A DNA stretch of 64,000 bases, taken from contig DAIDHN010000005.1 in NCBI GenBank assembly GCA_027459665.1, positions 1 through 64,000 of the forward strand, given 5' to 3'. Positions 35,989 to 44,817 of this stretch are shown here, in pieces; positions within the stretch are counted from its first letter, which is position 1, and the number at the start of each line of letters is the position of its first letter. A program made the translations under genes and the position numbers. Below the pieces are notes generated by a model. It searched no databases. It had not been told where the DNA came from and saw only the letters and a list, made by a program, of their open reading frames with translations. This DNA comes from Chthonomonadaceae bacterium. Lineage in GTDB: Bacteria; Armatimonadota; Chthonomonadetes; Chthonomonadales; Chthonomonadaceae.

Positions 35989-38157
35989 TCAGCGTGCAAT
36001 CTCCACCCGGCAGGCGCAGGTTTTGAACTCTGGAATTTTAGATACCGGGTCTAAAGCGCGAATAGTAAGCAGATTGGCCGACTTTTCATCGCCCCAGTGA
36101 TAGGGAATGAATATGGTGTCAGGCCGAATAGACTGCACCACCATGGCATGCAGCGTCACTTCTCCACGCCGTGTTACTACCCGTACCAGGTCTGTGCTGC
36201 GCACCCCCAGCCGCGCTGCCAGTTCTGGGTGCATTTCCACCTGCGGTTCAGGGTACTGCTTTACCAGCCCTGCAATGCGCCGGGTTTGGGTGCCGCTTAG
36301 ATACTGGCTTACCACGCGCCCCGTGGTAAGCACTATCGGATATTCCTCATCGGTTTCTTCTGCGGGCGGTTTGTACTCTACTGGCTGAAAGTGCGCCCTG
36401 CCGTCTGTGGTAGGAAACCGGTGGTTTTCAAACAGGCGCGGCGTTCCCGGGTGATCCAGGGCTGGGCACGGCCAGAAGACTCCGTTGCTGCTCTCTATTT
36501 TTTCGTAGGTGATGCCGTAGTAGTCTGCTGCCCCCCCGCGGGAAGCAACACGCAGTTCGTTGAATATATCTTCGGGGCAGGAATAGTCAAAATACTCCCC
36601 CCGCCCTAAACGCCGGGCAATATCGAGAATAATGTGCCAGTCGGTGCGCGCTTCACCTGGGGGGTCTACCGCCTTGCGTATGCGTATCACTCGCCCTTCT
36701 GCGCTGGTGGTGGTGCCCTCATCTTCTTCATGCAGCGAGCCGGGCAGCACAATATCGGCATGCCGGGCTGTTTCGCTCAGAAAGAAATCTACCACACTAT
36801 AATGTTCCAGCCTGTTGAAGGCTTCTTTGGTAAAATTGGCATCGGGCAGAGAAACCACCGGGTTGAAGCAGATGCTGAACAGCCCTCTAATTTCTCCCGA
36901 GTGCATCAGCTGTATAATTTCCTCTGCGGTGTGCCCCTTGTGAGGCATTTCAGATTCGGCAATTTTCCATACCTCTGCAATATAGCGGCGATGTTCGGGG
37001 TTTTCTATATCACGGTTGCCGGGCAGCTGGTCGCACTTGTGCCCGTGTTCTCTTCCTCCCTGCCCGTTTCCCTGGCCGGTAATGGTTCCATACCCACACC
37101 CAGGTTTGCCAATGCGCCCGGTGGCCAGCACCAGATTGATGCAGGAAAGCACGTTGTCTACCCCGCTGGTGTGGTGTTCTATGCCGCGTGCATGCAGCAA
37201 AAAGCTGCTTTTTGCCGGCCCCCACATCTCTGCAGCACGCACTATCAGGGCAGGGTCTACCCCCGAAAGCTTTCCGGCCACTTCGGGCGTATATGCCAGC
37301 ACTGCTTTTTCCACTTCTTCAAAGCCGGTTGTGCAGCTGTCAATAAACTCCCTGTTTACCCAGCCGCGCTGCAGCATTACATGCAGAATGCCATTCATCA
37401 GGGCGGCATCGCCTCCCGGCCGTACCGGAATATGCAGGTCGGCAGTGCGCGCCAGCGGCGTAATGCGCGGGTCTATCATAATCAATTTCGCGCCTCTATC
37501 GCGAGCGCGCCATATATAGTCTGTTGTAATGGGGGCGCACTCTGATACGTTTGCGCCAGTGACCATAATCACATCGGCCAGCACAATGTCTTCCCATGAG
37601 TTTGCTGCCCTGTCTATGCCGAATGCTTTTTTGTTGCCCGCTCCTGCAGAAACCATGCAGAGGCGTCCGTTGTAATCGAGGTTGCTGGTTTGTATGGCTA
37701 CCCGTGCAAATTTGCCCATCAGGTAAGATTTTTCATTGGTGAGCGAAACCCCCGAAAGCACTGCAAAAGCATCTTTGCCGAAGGCTTTTTGTATACGTCT
37801 TATTTCATCTACGGTACGCTGCAGCGCCTCTTCCCAGCTGATTTGCACAAAGCCTGCATCGGTACGCCTCAAGGGATGCAGCAGGCGGTCGGGGTGCTCG
37901 TTTTGCATGTAGCGCTTGATGCCTTTGGGGCAGAGCTTGCCGCGGTTGAACGGAAAGTCTTCTCTGGGTTCAAACCCCACTACCTTGTTGTCTTTTACTT
38001 TGAGATTGATGCCGCACTGCTGCCCGCAGAAACAGCAGTGCGTAGCTACCAGACGATCGGGGTCGCCTGCTGCCTGCCATCCCCCAGGGGGCACTTCAGG
38101 CAGGGAGGGGCCGAACTGCTTTTTCAGCTCTGGTAGGTTGAGAGGTGGTTTTGCCAT
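35989..38157 (-). CDS. Molybdopterin nitrate reductase catalytic subunit (NarB/NasA-like)
   Basis: A 722-residue Mo-bisMGD oxidoreductase. An N-terminal 4Fe-4S motif uses Cys41, Cys44, Cys48 and Cys76. The Mo ligand is probably Cys167 in the [11 protein letters not shown] segment, as in NapA and NarB nitrate reductases, rather than the Sec/Cys context of formate dehydrogenase. Further motifs are [20 protein letters not shown] and a C-terminal molydopterin-binding domain (about 600-722). There is no Tat signal, so it should be cytoplasmic. It is the last gene of a run holding a NarK-like transporter, a NarI-like membrane protein, Rieske and 4Fe-4S proteins, which supports nitrate reduction. 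Formate dehydrogenase cannot be fully excluded. Confidence 0.82.
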   Translation of the reverse strand: MAKPPLNLPELKKQFGPSLPEVPPGGWQAAGDPDRLVATHCCFCGQQCGINLKVKDNKVVGFEPREDFPFNRGKLCPKGIKRYMQNEHPDRLLHPLRRTDAGFVQISWEEALQRTVDEIRRIQKAFGKDAFAVLSGVSLTNEKSYLMGKFARVAIQTSNLDYNGRLCMVSAGAGNKKAFGIDRAANSWEDIVLADVIMVTGANVSECAPITTDYIWRARDRGAKLIMIDPRITPLARTADLHIPVRPGGDAALMNGILHVMLQRGWVNREFIDSCTTGFEEVEKAVLAYTPEVAGKLSGVDPALIVRAAEMWGPAKSSFLLHARGIEHHTSGVDNVLSCINLVLATGRIGKPGCGYGTITGQGNGQGGREHGHKCDQLPGNRDIENPEHRRYIAEVWKIAESEMPHKGHTAEEIIQLMHSGEIRGLFSICFNPVVSLPDANFTKEAFNRLEHYSVVDFFLSETARHADIVLPGSLHEEDEGTTTSAEGRVIRIRKAVDPPGEARTDWHIILDIARRLGRGEYFDYSCPEDIFNELRVASRGGAADYYGITYEKIESSNGVFWPCPALDHPGTPRLFENHRFPTTDGRAHFQPVEYKPPAEETDEEYPIVLTTGRVVSQYLSGTQTRRIAGLVKQYPEPQVEMHPELAARLGVRSTDLVRVVTRRGEVTLHAMVVQSIRPDTIFIPYHWGDEKSANLLTIRALDPVSKIPEFKTCACRVEIAR

Positions 38158-38181
38158 GGTTTTTATTCCTGAGGTGAATTA

Positions 38182-39225
38182 TCAAAGAAAACCGGGGCCG
38201 CCAATAGCCTGCAGCTGATTGGCGGCCAGCATTCTTCTGCGGCAGGCAGGGCATACATCCTGATAATGCGTGCCGTCTTCAAAAACATAGTTGACGCCAA
38301 GTTCATCCAGAACCTGCTTCAGGTCTTGCACATGCATCGAGGAGGTATACGGCTCCCCGCAGCGCACGCAGAGGGCAGGCGGAACAACGGCGCTTTCCTC
38401 GCGGTAAAAGTGCACCCCCAAATTGGCCGGCCTTTGAAAAATGTGAAAGAATTTGCCGAAGGGCAGGTACAGCAAAGTGAGAATTACACTGAATGCATGC
38501 AGCTGGGCTATAAAACTGTACGAATATCCGCGCAGCCAGAGTGCGCTCATGGTGAGCATAAGGCCGGTAATGCACACCGAAAACAGCAGAAGCAGAGGCA
38601 GAAAATCCATGCTGAAAGACTGCAGGCTAAGCGCCCCTCTGTCTGAAACTCTTCTGCGCATTGCCAGTGCCATGCCTGCCAAAATCATCACCGCTGAGAA
38701 GTCGAGAATATGAAAAGTAAACCAGCCTGCCAGCGAATGGGCCGGGAATACCGCAGCGCAGAAGCCAAACACAATGGCCTGATAGGCAGCCGGGTTATGC
38801 GGGTCGGAGTTAAAATGCACCCACCCAAACACCAGCGGGAAAGTAACCATAATGGCCAGTATGCACCCCCAGGAAATAAGCACATGCGCTCCCCAGCGCA
38901 CCGGGCTTCGTTTGCTGATAAAGGTTTGCAGCACAAAACTCTCCCAAAACAGGCGCAGCATGTGCAGCAAATTGGCGGGCAGTTTGCCGGCCCGAAAAAA
39001 AAGCTGCCATCCACGCCGCCAGTACATCTGTGTAGGCGGTTTTTGCAGCCAGACAGAATAGCGGTACGTTACTCCAAAAGCTGCAAAAACCACCGCACAG
39101 GTATAGGCGGTGAGCGCAGGGTCGAAATAGCGCATTTCTCCCGAACCAAAGTAAATGCCCGCCACAAGCAGTGCCGATATAAGCAGGCTGTTGGCAAGCG
39201 CTTTGCGATTGAGACTTTCCAGCAT
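38182..39225 (-). CDS. NarI/HdrE-like membrane cytochrome with C-terminal CxxC...CxxC domain
   Basis: A 347-residue protein with about six transmembrane segments. Histidines in RWGAHVLISWG, FPAHSLAGWF, FTFHILDF, QLHAFSV and FFHIF are at positions fit to bind b-type hemes, as in NarI and HdrE-type quinol-oxidising subunits. A soluble C-terminal extension (about residues 290-335) carries CVRC and CPAC, a pair likely to bind zinc or iron, which I have not seen described for NarI. It lies between the nitrate reductase and NarK-like transporter genes with short gaps and likely passes electrons from menaquinol toward the catalytic subunit. The heme role is inferred. Confidence 0.75.
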   Translation of the reverse strand: MLESLNRKALANSLLISALLVAGIYFGSGEMRYFDPALTAYTCAVVFAAFGVTYRYSVWLQKPPTQMYWRRGWQLFFRAGKLPANLLHMLRLFWESFVLQTFISKRSPVRWGAHVLISWGCILAIMVTFPLVFGWVHFNSDPHNPAAYQAIVFGFCAAVFPAHSLAGWFTFHILDFSAVMILAGMALAMRRRVSDRGALSLQSFSMDFLPLLLLFSVCITGLMLTMSALWLRGYSYSFIAQLHAFSVILTLLYLPFGKFFHIFQRPANLGVHFYREESAVVPPALCVRCGEPYTSSMHVQDLKQVLDELGVNYVFEDGTHYQDVCPACRRRMLAANQLQAIGGPGFL

Positions 39226-39281
39226 TATTTCCTTTCAAGCAGAAGAATACAGTTTGCACCGTATCCTTCTGCTGCTGCGCG

Positions 39282-40478
39282 TCAGTGAGGAGCGGCTGTA
39301 GCTGCAGGCGCGTGTTTCGCCTGATTCATCAGCCGCCGGCTGGCTTCCAGGCAGATGAGGCAGAACACCGCAAGCAGCACAAACCCCAAAGCGTAACTGC
39401 CTGTCCAGCCGTGAATCAGACCCAGCACCAGTGGTGGAAAGAAGCCTCCCAAGCCGCCCATTGCCCCCACCAGGCCGGTAACTGCCCCGGTATCTTTAGA
39501 GAAGTACTGCGGAACAAGTTTGAATACTCCCCCATTGCCCATGCCAATGCATGCTGCTACCCCCAGAGCGCCAATGGTAAACGGCGCCATAGACTGCATT
39601 GTAAGGCCAAGTGCAAACACTGCGGCAGCGGCAAAAATAGCAGTCAGCAGGCGCGCCCCTCCTATTTTGTCGCTCAGCCAGCCGCCCACAGGTCTCATAA
39701 CTGTTGCAACAACCACAAACCCGGCAGCTCTCATACCTGCATCGGTCGAGGTAAGGTGAAACATATCCTGCAGCAGTTTGGGCAGCCCAATGCCCAGCGC
39801 CACAAACCCTCCAAAGGTAACAAAATAGAAGAAAGAGAGCAGCCAGGCCATTGGGCTGGATGCCAGCAGACCAAGCATGCCTCCCAAAGTGCGCCGCGCT
39901 GCTGGAGCGGGGGCATTGCGGGCAAACAGCAGAAACAGCAGGCCGTATACAAACGATACCGCTCCAAAAACCCGGTACACAGGCTGCCAGCCACCCATTT
40001 CTCCTGCCAGCAAAGGCACCCCGAAAAGTGCAATGCTCTGCCCAATATTCCCAGTTCCGTATACACCCAGTGCAAAGCCCTGTTTTTCAGGCGGGAACCA
40101 GCCCGATGTAAAGCCCACGCCTACAGCAAACGAAGCGCCTGCCACGCCCAGCAGCAGCGCCCAAAAAAGAAAGGCGCCGTACCCGGTTACACTGCCCAGC
40201 ATAAATGAGGGAAGAGCAAGAAACAGCAGCAGTATGCCCATCACTATGCGCCCCCCGTACTTATCGGTAAGCATTCCCAGTGGAAGGCGTAAAATTGAAC
40301 CCAGCAGCACAGGAGTGGCAATAAGCAGCCATACTTCCTGCCTGGTAAGGTGCATGCTTTTGTGAAACACGTTGGCCAAAGGGGAAATCATTCCCCACAC
40401 GGCAAAGGCAATCATAAATGCGGCAGTTGAAAGAAACAGCGCCGAATTGGGATTACCGCTCGCTTCTTCATTTTTCAT
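39282..40478 (-). CDS. NarK/NasA-type nitrate/nitrite transporter (MFS)
   Basis: A 398-residue major facilitator protein with 12 predicted membrane segments. It carries the RLPLGMLTDKYGGRIVM loop of the family and two glycine-rich nitrate signature regions: GVAGASFAVGVGFTSGWFPPEKQG, seen in parts, and the later GMGNGGVFKLVPQYF. Such proteins bring nitrate in or exchange it for nitrite. The ATG has a GGGAG site upstream. Position inside the nitrate reductase run, just before the membrane cytochrome, fits well. Transport direction and coupling are not predictable. Confidence 0.92.
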   Translation of the reverse strand: MKNEEASGNPNSALFLSTAAFMIAFAVWGMISPLANVFHKSMHLTRQEVWLLIATPVLLGSILRLPLGMLTDKYGGRIVMGILLLFLALPSFMLGSVTGYGAFLFWALLLGVAGASFAVGVGFTSGWFPPEKQGFALGVYGTGNIGQSIALFGVPLLAGEMGGWQPVYRVFGAVSFVYGLLFLLFARNAPAPAARRTLGGMLGLLASSPMAWLLSFFYFVTFGGFVALGIGLPKLLQDMFHLTSTDAGMRAAGFVVVATVMRPVGGWLSDKIGGARLLTAIFAAAAVFALGLTMQSMAPFTIGALGVAACIGMGNGGVFKLVPQYFSKDTGAVTGLVGAMGGLGGFFPPLVLGLIHGWTGSYALGFVLLAVFCLICLEASRRLMNQAKHAPAATAAPH

Positions 40479-40485
40479 CTATTCT

Positions 40486-40737
40486 TTATCTCCCGCTTTT
40501 CCCTTCCTTATCCAGGGAAGCAAGCGCCTTGAGAGCATACAGAGTGAGTGCAAAACAGAATGCAGAGGCAAGAAAGGTTGGAACAGCCAGAGAGTTGTTG
40601 GCCGCCATAAACGCTTCCATGGCAATGTTCAGCAGCCAGAGCTGCAGCAGCAAAAGTATCAGCACCATGATCAGCACGGCGCTGGCGCCCTCTGTTTTCT
40701 GCTGCATGCGGTCTGGCCGCGGGCTGCGCAGTCTCAT
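40486..40737 (-). CDS. Small two-segment membrane protein in the nitrate cluster
   Basis: An 83-residue protein with two hydrophobic segments (about residues 17-42 and 50-70) and charged ends. It starts inside the stop codon of the Rieske gene (ATGA) and ends 8 bases ahead of the transporter gene, so it is part of the run. I do not recognise the family. It may stabilise the electron-transfer complex in the membrane, as small subunits of bc and Nar complexes do; this is context-only. Confidence 0.7.
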   Translation of the reverse strand: MRLRSPRPDRMQQKTEGASAVLIMVLILLLLQLWLLNIAMEAFMAANNSLAVPTFLASAFCFALTLYALKALASLDKEGKSGR

Positions 40738-41228
40738 GAACCTATTACCCCGGTGGCAAGCACCCGCCCTTCTTCTACATGCAGAGCAATGCGGGGCAGC
40801 GGGCGGGGAGGCGGGCCTGCCAGCACTTGGCCGGTGGCTGCATCAAACATGCCGTTGTGGCAGGGGCATTCCAAACGATTGCGCTCTTCAGAATAGAGCA
40901 CAGGGCAGCTCAGGTGCGTGCAGCGCTGACGGTATGCCACATACTGCCCGCTCTGCAGGCGAATGAGCAGTGCAGGGTCGCTGGGAGTGGGGTAATAAAA
41001 CAAAAGCGCCCTGCCAGGCTGCAGACTGGCCGCCCCTGCTATCTCTACAGGCTCTGCTGCCTGTTCACTCTGTTGTTTGCGACGAAGCACAAAATATCCG
41101 TTTCCTATCAAAACCGCACCAGATGCAAGAGCCAGAAACCTGGTGAACTCTCTGCGGGTAACGTACTGGTCTTCTTCCTGACCAATAGGAAAATCTTCAC
41201 GCCAGTGAATGCGATGTTCTTCCGTCAT
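40734..41228 (-). CDS. Rieske 2Fe-2S protein
   Basis: A 164-residue protein. An N-terminal TRREFTRFLALASGAVLIG segment is Tat-like and forms a membrane anchor (about residues 26-48). The C-terminal Rieske domain shows both halves of the 2Fe-2S site: CTHLSC and CPCHNG, with one Cys and one His in each half binding the cluster and the flanking Cys pair in reach of a disulfide. The ATG at 41228 has GGAG upstream and overlaps the end of the 4Fe-4S gene by 32 bases. In the nitrate cluster it probably carries electrons between menaquinol and the reductase, in place of a bc1 complex. Its partner is inferred. Confidence 0.92.
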   Translation of the reverse strand: MTEEHRIHWREDFPIGQEEDQYVTRREFTRFLALASGAVLIGNGYFVLRRKQQSEQAAEPVEIAGAASLQPGRALLFYYPTPSDPALLIRLQSGQYVAYRQRCTHLSCPVLYSEERNRLECPCHNGMFDAATGQVLAGPPPRPLPRIALHVEEGRVLATGVIGS

Positions 41229-41826
41229 GTTGCGCTCCATTGCGTTGTATGGGGGCAATATCGCCCACCCGTATATCAATGCGTACCGGTTCTTGTGCAG
41301 AAACCTGCTCTGGCACTACCAGCGAAACCAGTGTTTTCACAACCTGCCCGCCAAACTGAAAGGTGTTTGCCAGTTTTCCCTTCCTGCGCTGCTGCCATTC
41401 TTCCAGTGATCCAAAATAGAGCGCTTCTGAAGGACACACCGTGGCGCACATAGGGCGCTTGCCTGCCGAAATGCGGTCATAACACATATCGCACTTGAGC
41501 ATTTGATCTGGTTCAGCAGCATACTTGGGCACACCAAACGGACAGGACATTACGCAGTTCTGACACCCGATACAGCGGGGCTTGAGCGATGAAAATACAA
41601 TTCCTTCAGGGCTTTGCTTAATCGCATCAGCCGGGCAAACCTGTGCGCACACCGGGTTTTCACAGTGCATGCAAATCTGCGGGGCAGTTTGCAGCGTCTG
41701 GCTTCTATCGAGATACTCCAAATGTATCAGTGATACACCCCGGTGGGTGCCGCACTCGGCACAGCCGTGTACACACGCCTGGCAGCCAATGCAACGCGCA
41801 GGGTCTATAATGAACACATTTTCCAC
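41197..41826 (-). CDS. 4Fe-4S dicluster electron-transfer protein (NrfC/DmsB-like)
   Basis: A 209-residue ferredoxin-type protein with four cysteine clusters: CIGCQACVHGC, CMHCENPVCAQVCP, CIGCQNCVMSCP and CDMCYDRISAGKRPMCATVCP, the pattern of NrfC, DmsB and NarH-like electron-transfer subunits. It has no signal peptide and should be cytoplasmic. It starts with a GTG and AAGGAA upstream. Its end overlaps the Rieske gene. In this run it likely hands electrons to the molybdopterin subunit. Confidence 0.92.
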   Translation of the reverse strand: MENVFIIDPARCIGCQACVHGCAECGTHRGVSLIHLEYLDRSQTLQTAPQICMHCENPVCAQVCPADAIKQSPEGIVFSSLKPRCIGCQNCVMSCPFGVPKYAAEPDQMLKCDMCYDRISAGKRPMCATVCPSEALYFGSLEEWQQRRKGKLANTFQFGGQVVKTLVSLVVPEQVSAQEPVRIDIRVGDIAPIQRNGAQHDGRTSHSLA

Positions 41827-41909
41827 AGAAGCTTTCCTTCTCCATAAACGGTTTTATTCTCCTGTTCTCTGTTCTTCAAAGAATTCCTGCCTGTTTCATC
41901 TGTATAAAT

Positions 41910-42632
41910 CTACTTCTCCCCAGATGCTGCTTCATACTGCTGTTCCATCTGCAGCGCCCGAGGAAAAAGAATGTTGTTTTCTTTGTGAACATGCTGATGC
42001 AAATCACTTTCCAGTTCAGAAAGAGCGTCAAGCAGCGCACGCCAGGTATTGCACGCGTGTGCAGGAGGGACATATCCGCCAGTGAGGCTGTGCAGCTGCT
42101 GCAGCATTGCGCCTGCAGCCTCATGCTCTGCTTCCATTTGCTGTATGGGGCTTATCAGCATGAGCTGCCTGCCGGTCAGCGTCCCCCGCTCCATCTGCAC
42201 TATCCATGGAAACAAAACCACCTCTTCCTTGTGCGTATGCTGCTCCAGTTCTGCCTTCAAACGCCCAAATACTGCTTTTACCTGCAGCAGTTCAGGGTTT
42301 TTTGCCCCATGTGCCGCCGCCGCTTTTTCTGCAAGACGGCCAATGCGGGGCAAAGCCTCACGAAGCCAGTTGTGATGCACAGCCACAATATGACCAGCCA
42401 GTTCTTCCAGGGTAGCCTGTGTCCAGTCATGTTCCTGGCCTGCAGGCACATCCAACTGCTCCAGCGCTGCCATCACCTGCTGCAGAGATACGTTTCTTTC
42501 TTCACACGCCTGCTGCAGGGTTTTTTTGCCTCCGCAGCAGTAATCAATGCCATTTTGCTCGAATACCAGCGAGCGTGAAGGGCGCTCTGCCACCAGTTTG
42601 CCCACCACATCTTCTGCATGAATAAAAGTCAC
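41910..42632 (-). CDS. Di-iron repair-of-iron-centres protein (ScdA/RIC-like)
   Basis: A 240-residue protein with an N-terminal ScdA_N/DUF542 domain (about residues 5-60, with FEQNGIDYCCGGKKTL) and a hemerythrin-like domain (about 80-225). His in HIVAVHHNWL, HTHKEE and HQHVHKEN contribute to a di-iron site. RIC proteins repair Fe-S clusters damaged by nitric oxide and peroxide. It heads the nitrate reductase run, so nitrosative stress from nitrate metabolism is a fitting target. The GTG start has AAGGAA at good spacing. Confidence 0.92.
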   Translation of the reverse strand: MTFIHAEDVVGKLVAERPSRSLVFEQNGIDYCCGGKKTLQQACEERNVSLQQVMAALEQLDVPAGQEHDWTQATLEELAGHIVAVHHNWLREALPRIGRLAEKAAAAHGAKNPELLQVKAVFGRLKAELEQHTHKEEVVLFPWIVQMERGTLTGRQLMLISPIQQMEAEHEAAGAMLQQLHSLTGGYVPPAHACNTWRALLDALSELESDLHQHVHKENNILFPRALQMEQQYEAASGEK

Positions 42633-42679
42633 TTTTCTGTTCCTTTCTGCAGGCGCGCATTGTAGATGAACTGGGGTGT

Positions 42680-42709
42680 ATTATATAAAACTTCCGGCGG
42701 CGCTGTCGT
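42680..42709 (-). promoter_or_regulatory. Putative promoter for the RIC/nitrate reductase run
   Basis: On the - strand a perfect TATAAT (42680-42685) with an ACGACA -35-like hexamer 18 bases ahead. It lies about 50 bases upstream of the RIC start, in the space shared with the divergent metF gene. Confidence 0.45.
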
Positions 42710-42757
42710 CCTATTTCCGGCGGATTTGCTGCCTGCCTTCGCACGCCGAAGTTACGG

Positions 42758-42763
42758 TATACT
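42758..42763 (+). promoter_or_regulatory. Candidate -10 element for metF
   Basis: TATACT lies 38 bases before the metF ATG. No convincing -35 at the right spacing. Confidence 0.35.
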
Positions 42764-42800
42764 AAAGTATCTATTTTTATGTTTTGCAGGAAGCACCAAC

Positions 42801-43718
42801 ATGCATATTCAGGATATTTTCGCAAAGGGACGCCCAACTTTCAGCTTTGAGTTTATGCCTCCCCATTCAGACAATGATGCTGAGCTGCTTTATAAATCAG
42901 TAGAAGAACTGCGCACGCTTCAACCCGATTTTGTATCGGTAACCTACGGAGCAGGCGGCAGTACACGCCAGCGCACTAATGACCTGGTGGTGCGCCTCAA
43001 AGAACAGTCTGGCTGCGACCCGGTGCCGCACCTCACCTGTGTCTGCCACTCACAGCAAGAAATAGACACCATACTGCAGCGCTACGCTGAGCACGGCATA
43101 TCAAACATCATGGCGCTGGGAGGAGACATACCGCGCACAAGGCCAGACCACGACCGTTCGACAGATGCTTTTCGCTACGCAGCAGACCTGGTGCGCCACA
43201 TCAGGCAGTTTGGCGAACAGATGCTGCATCCCGACCCGCGCGGTTTTGGCATAGGCGTGGCAGGCTTTCCCGAAGGACACCCGTTCACCCCCAACCGCCT
43301 GCTGGAAATGGATTACCTGAAAGCAAAGGTAGACGCCGGGGCAGATTACATAGTGACCCAGCTTTTTTTTGACAACCGCGATTTCTACGATTTTCGCGAG
43401 AGATGCGACCTGGCCGGCATTAAAATCCCTATTCTGGCAGGAATTCTGCCCATACTTTCCGAAAGCTCAATGCAGCGCACTGCTTCGCTGACACTGGGGG
43501 TGCGTATTCCAGCCGGACTGCTGCGCGCAGTACGCCGCTGCAATGGAGAAGATGAATACGTACGGCGTGTGGGCCAGCAGTGGGCAACGGAACAATGCCG
43601 CGATTTGCTTGACAATCATGTAGACGGCATTCACTTTTACACATTCAACCGCTCTCAGGCAACCCGGCGCATCTACGCAAATCTGGGCGTAAAAGATTCC
43701 AGCGGGCTTGCTGTCTAA
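42801..43718 (+). CDS. metF: Methylenetetrahydrofolate reductase
   Basis: A 305-residue flavoprotein that reduces 5,10-methylene-THF to 5-methyl-THF for methionine synthesis. It opens with FSFEFMPP (the catalytic Glu), has SVTYGAGGSTR for FAD/folate binding, a conserved GGDIPR, the GVAGFPEGHP motif and ADYIVTQLFFDN. The length suits the bacterial single-domain enzyme. The ATG has an AGGAAG site upstream. It is divergent from the RIC gene and followed after 53 bases by an MocA-type oxidoreductase. Confidence 0.97.
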   Translation: MHIQDIFAKGRPTFSFEFMPPHSDNDAELLYKSVEELRTLQPDFVSVTYGAGGSTRQRTNDLVVRLKEQSGCDPVPHLTCVCHSQQEIDTILQRYAEHGISNIMALGGDIPRTRPDHDRSTDAFRYAADLVRHIRQFGEQMLHPDPRGFGIGVAGFPEGHPFTPNRLLEMDYLKAKVDAGADYIVTQLFFDNRDFYDFRERCDLAGIKIPILAGILPILSESSMQRTASLTLGVRIPAGLLRAVRRCNGEDEYVRRVGQQWATEQCRDLLDNHVDGIHFYTFNRSQATRRIYANLGVKDSSGLAV

Positions 43719-43771
43719 CTGCAAACTGTACCATTCAGTGTGTCTGCCAGGTTTATAGAAGGAGGGAAAAC

Positions 43772-44797
43772 GTGTCTGAAGAATACCGCGTAGGCGCAGC
43801 CTGCCTGTCGCATGACCATGTGTGGGGAGAATTATGGCACTGGAAGCAGCAGCCGGGCGTGCAGCTGACAGCAGGGGGCGATGATGAACCTGAACTGCTT
43901 GAGCGCCTGCAAAAAGAATTTGATGTAGAACGCATCTACTCATCATGGCAGGAACTGCTGGAAAAAGAAGACCTGCAGATTTTGCAGGTTGCTGGAGGAA
44001 ACAGCGAAAGCGCAGACATTGTAGAGGCCGCCGCCGCACGGGGCATTCATGTATGCGTAGAAAAACCGATGGCGGCTACGCTGGAACAGGCCGACCGAAT
44101 GCTTGCCGCCGCAGAGCGCGCAAACATTCTGCTGCTCATTAACTGGCCTACGGCCTGGAGCGCCGCCTGGCAGGAGCTGGTGAAACGCATACAGGCCGGT
44201 GATATTGGAGAAGTGCGCTATACACGCTATCGCAGTGCGCACAGCGGGCCGATTGCTATTGGCTGCAGCCCGCAGTTTGTACGCGATCTCACCACTCCCT
44301 CTATCAACGGCGCCGGCGCCCTGATGGATTACTGCTGCTACGGCGCTAACCTTGCCGCCACGCTGCTGGGCAGACCAGACAAAGTAACCGGCATGCGGGG
44401 GCATTTCGGCACTGAACCAGCCTATGCCGCCTCAGAAGACAATGCGATTATTGTTGCGCAGTACCAGCATGCCTTCGGCGTATGCGAGGCCAGCTGGAGC
44501 CAGCCCGTAGGCTATGCAGAGGCAAACCCTGTAGTATACGGAAGCAGCGGGTCGCTGGCTGTGCTGCACGGCAGGCTGCTTTTGCAAACGCCGGGCAGCC
44601 CTGTGCAGGAAATTACCCCTGCCCCTACGGAAGAGCCGAAACGCAGCGCGCCTGAATACATGCTGCACTGCCTGAAAACAGGCTCGCCTATTGAAGGGTT
44701 TTGCTCGCCGGCAGTAAGCAGAAATGCACAGGAAATTTTGCAGGCGGGATTGGATTCGACCAATACGCTTGCAACCCGCACCCTGCCAAACACCTAA
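43772..44797 (+). CDS. Gfo/Idh/MocA family oxidoreductase
   Basis: A 341-residue NAD(P)-dependent oxidoreductase. It has the EKPMA motif of the family near residue 91, where the Lys helps catalysis, and an N-terminal dinucleotide fold. The usual GxGxxG at the front is degenerate (VGAACLSHDH), as in some members that act on sugars or inositols. The C-terminal half has the typical alpha/beta domain. The GTG has a GGAGGG site 5 bases upstream. The substrate is unknown. A transporter-like gene follows with a 20-base gap. Confidence 0.87.
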   Translation: MSEEYRVGAACLSHDHVWGELWHWKQQPGVQLTAGGDDEPELLERLQKEFDVERIYSSWQELLEKEDLQILQVAGGNSESADIVEAAAARGIHVCVEKPMAATLEQADRMLAAAERANILLLINWPTAWSAAWQELVKRIQAGDIGEVRYTRYRSAHSGPIAIGCSPQFVRDLTTPSINGAGALMDYCCYGANLAATLLGRPDKVTGMRGHFGTEPAYAASEDNAIIVAQYQHAFGVCEASWSQPVGYAEANPVVYGSSGSLAVLHGRLLLQTPGSPVQEITPAPTEEPKRSAPEYMLHCLKTGSPIEGFCSPAVSRNAQEILQAGLDSTNTLATRTLPNT

Positions 44798-44817
44798 CAG
44801 CACAGGGAGACACTCTC

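Noticed and set aside
35791-36054. 87-codon + strand frame between lipA and the nitrate reductase gene
   Set aside because: No ribosome binding site, Cys/His-rich random composition and overlap with the end of a convergent gene.
35989-38157. Formate dehydrogenase as the identity of the molybdopterin subunit
   Set aside because: The segment around the presumed Mo ligand ([10 protein letters not shown]) and the NarK-like neighbour fit nitrate reductases better, although the identity is not proven.
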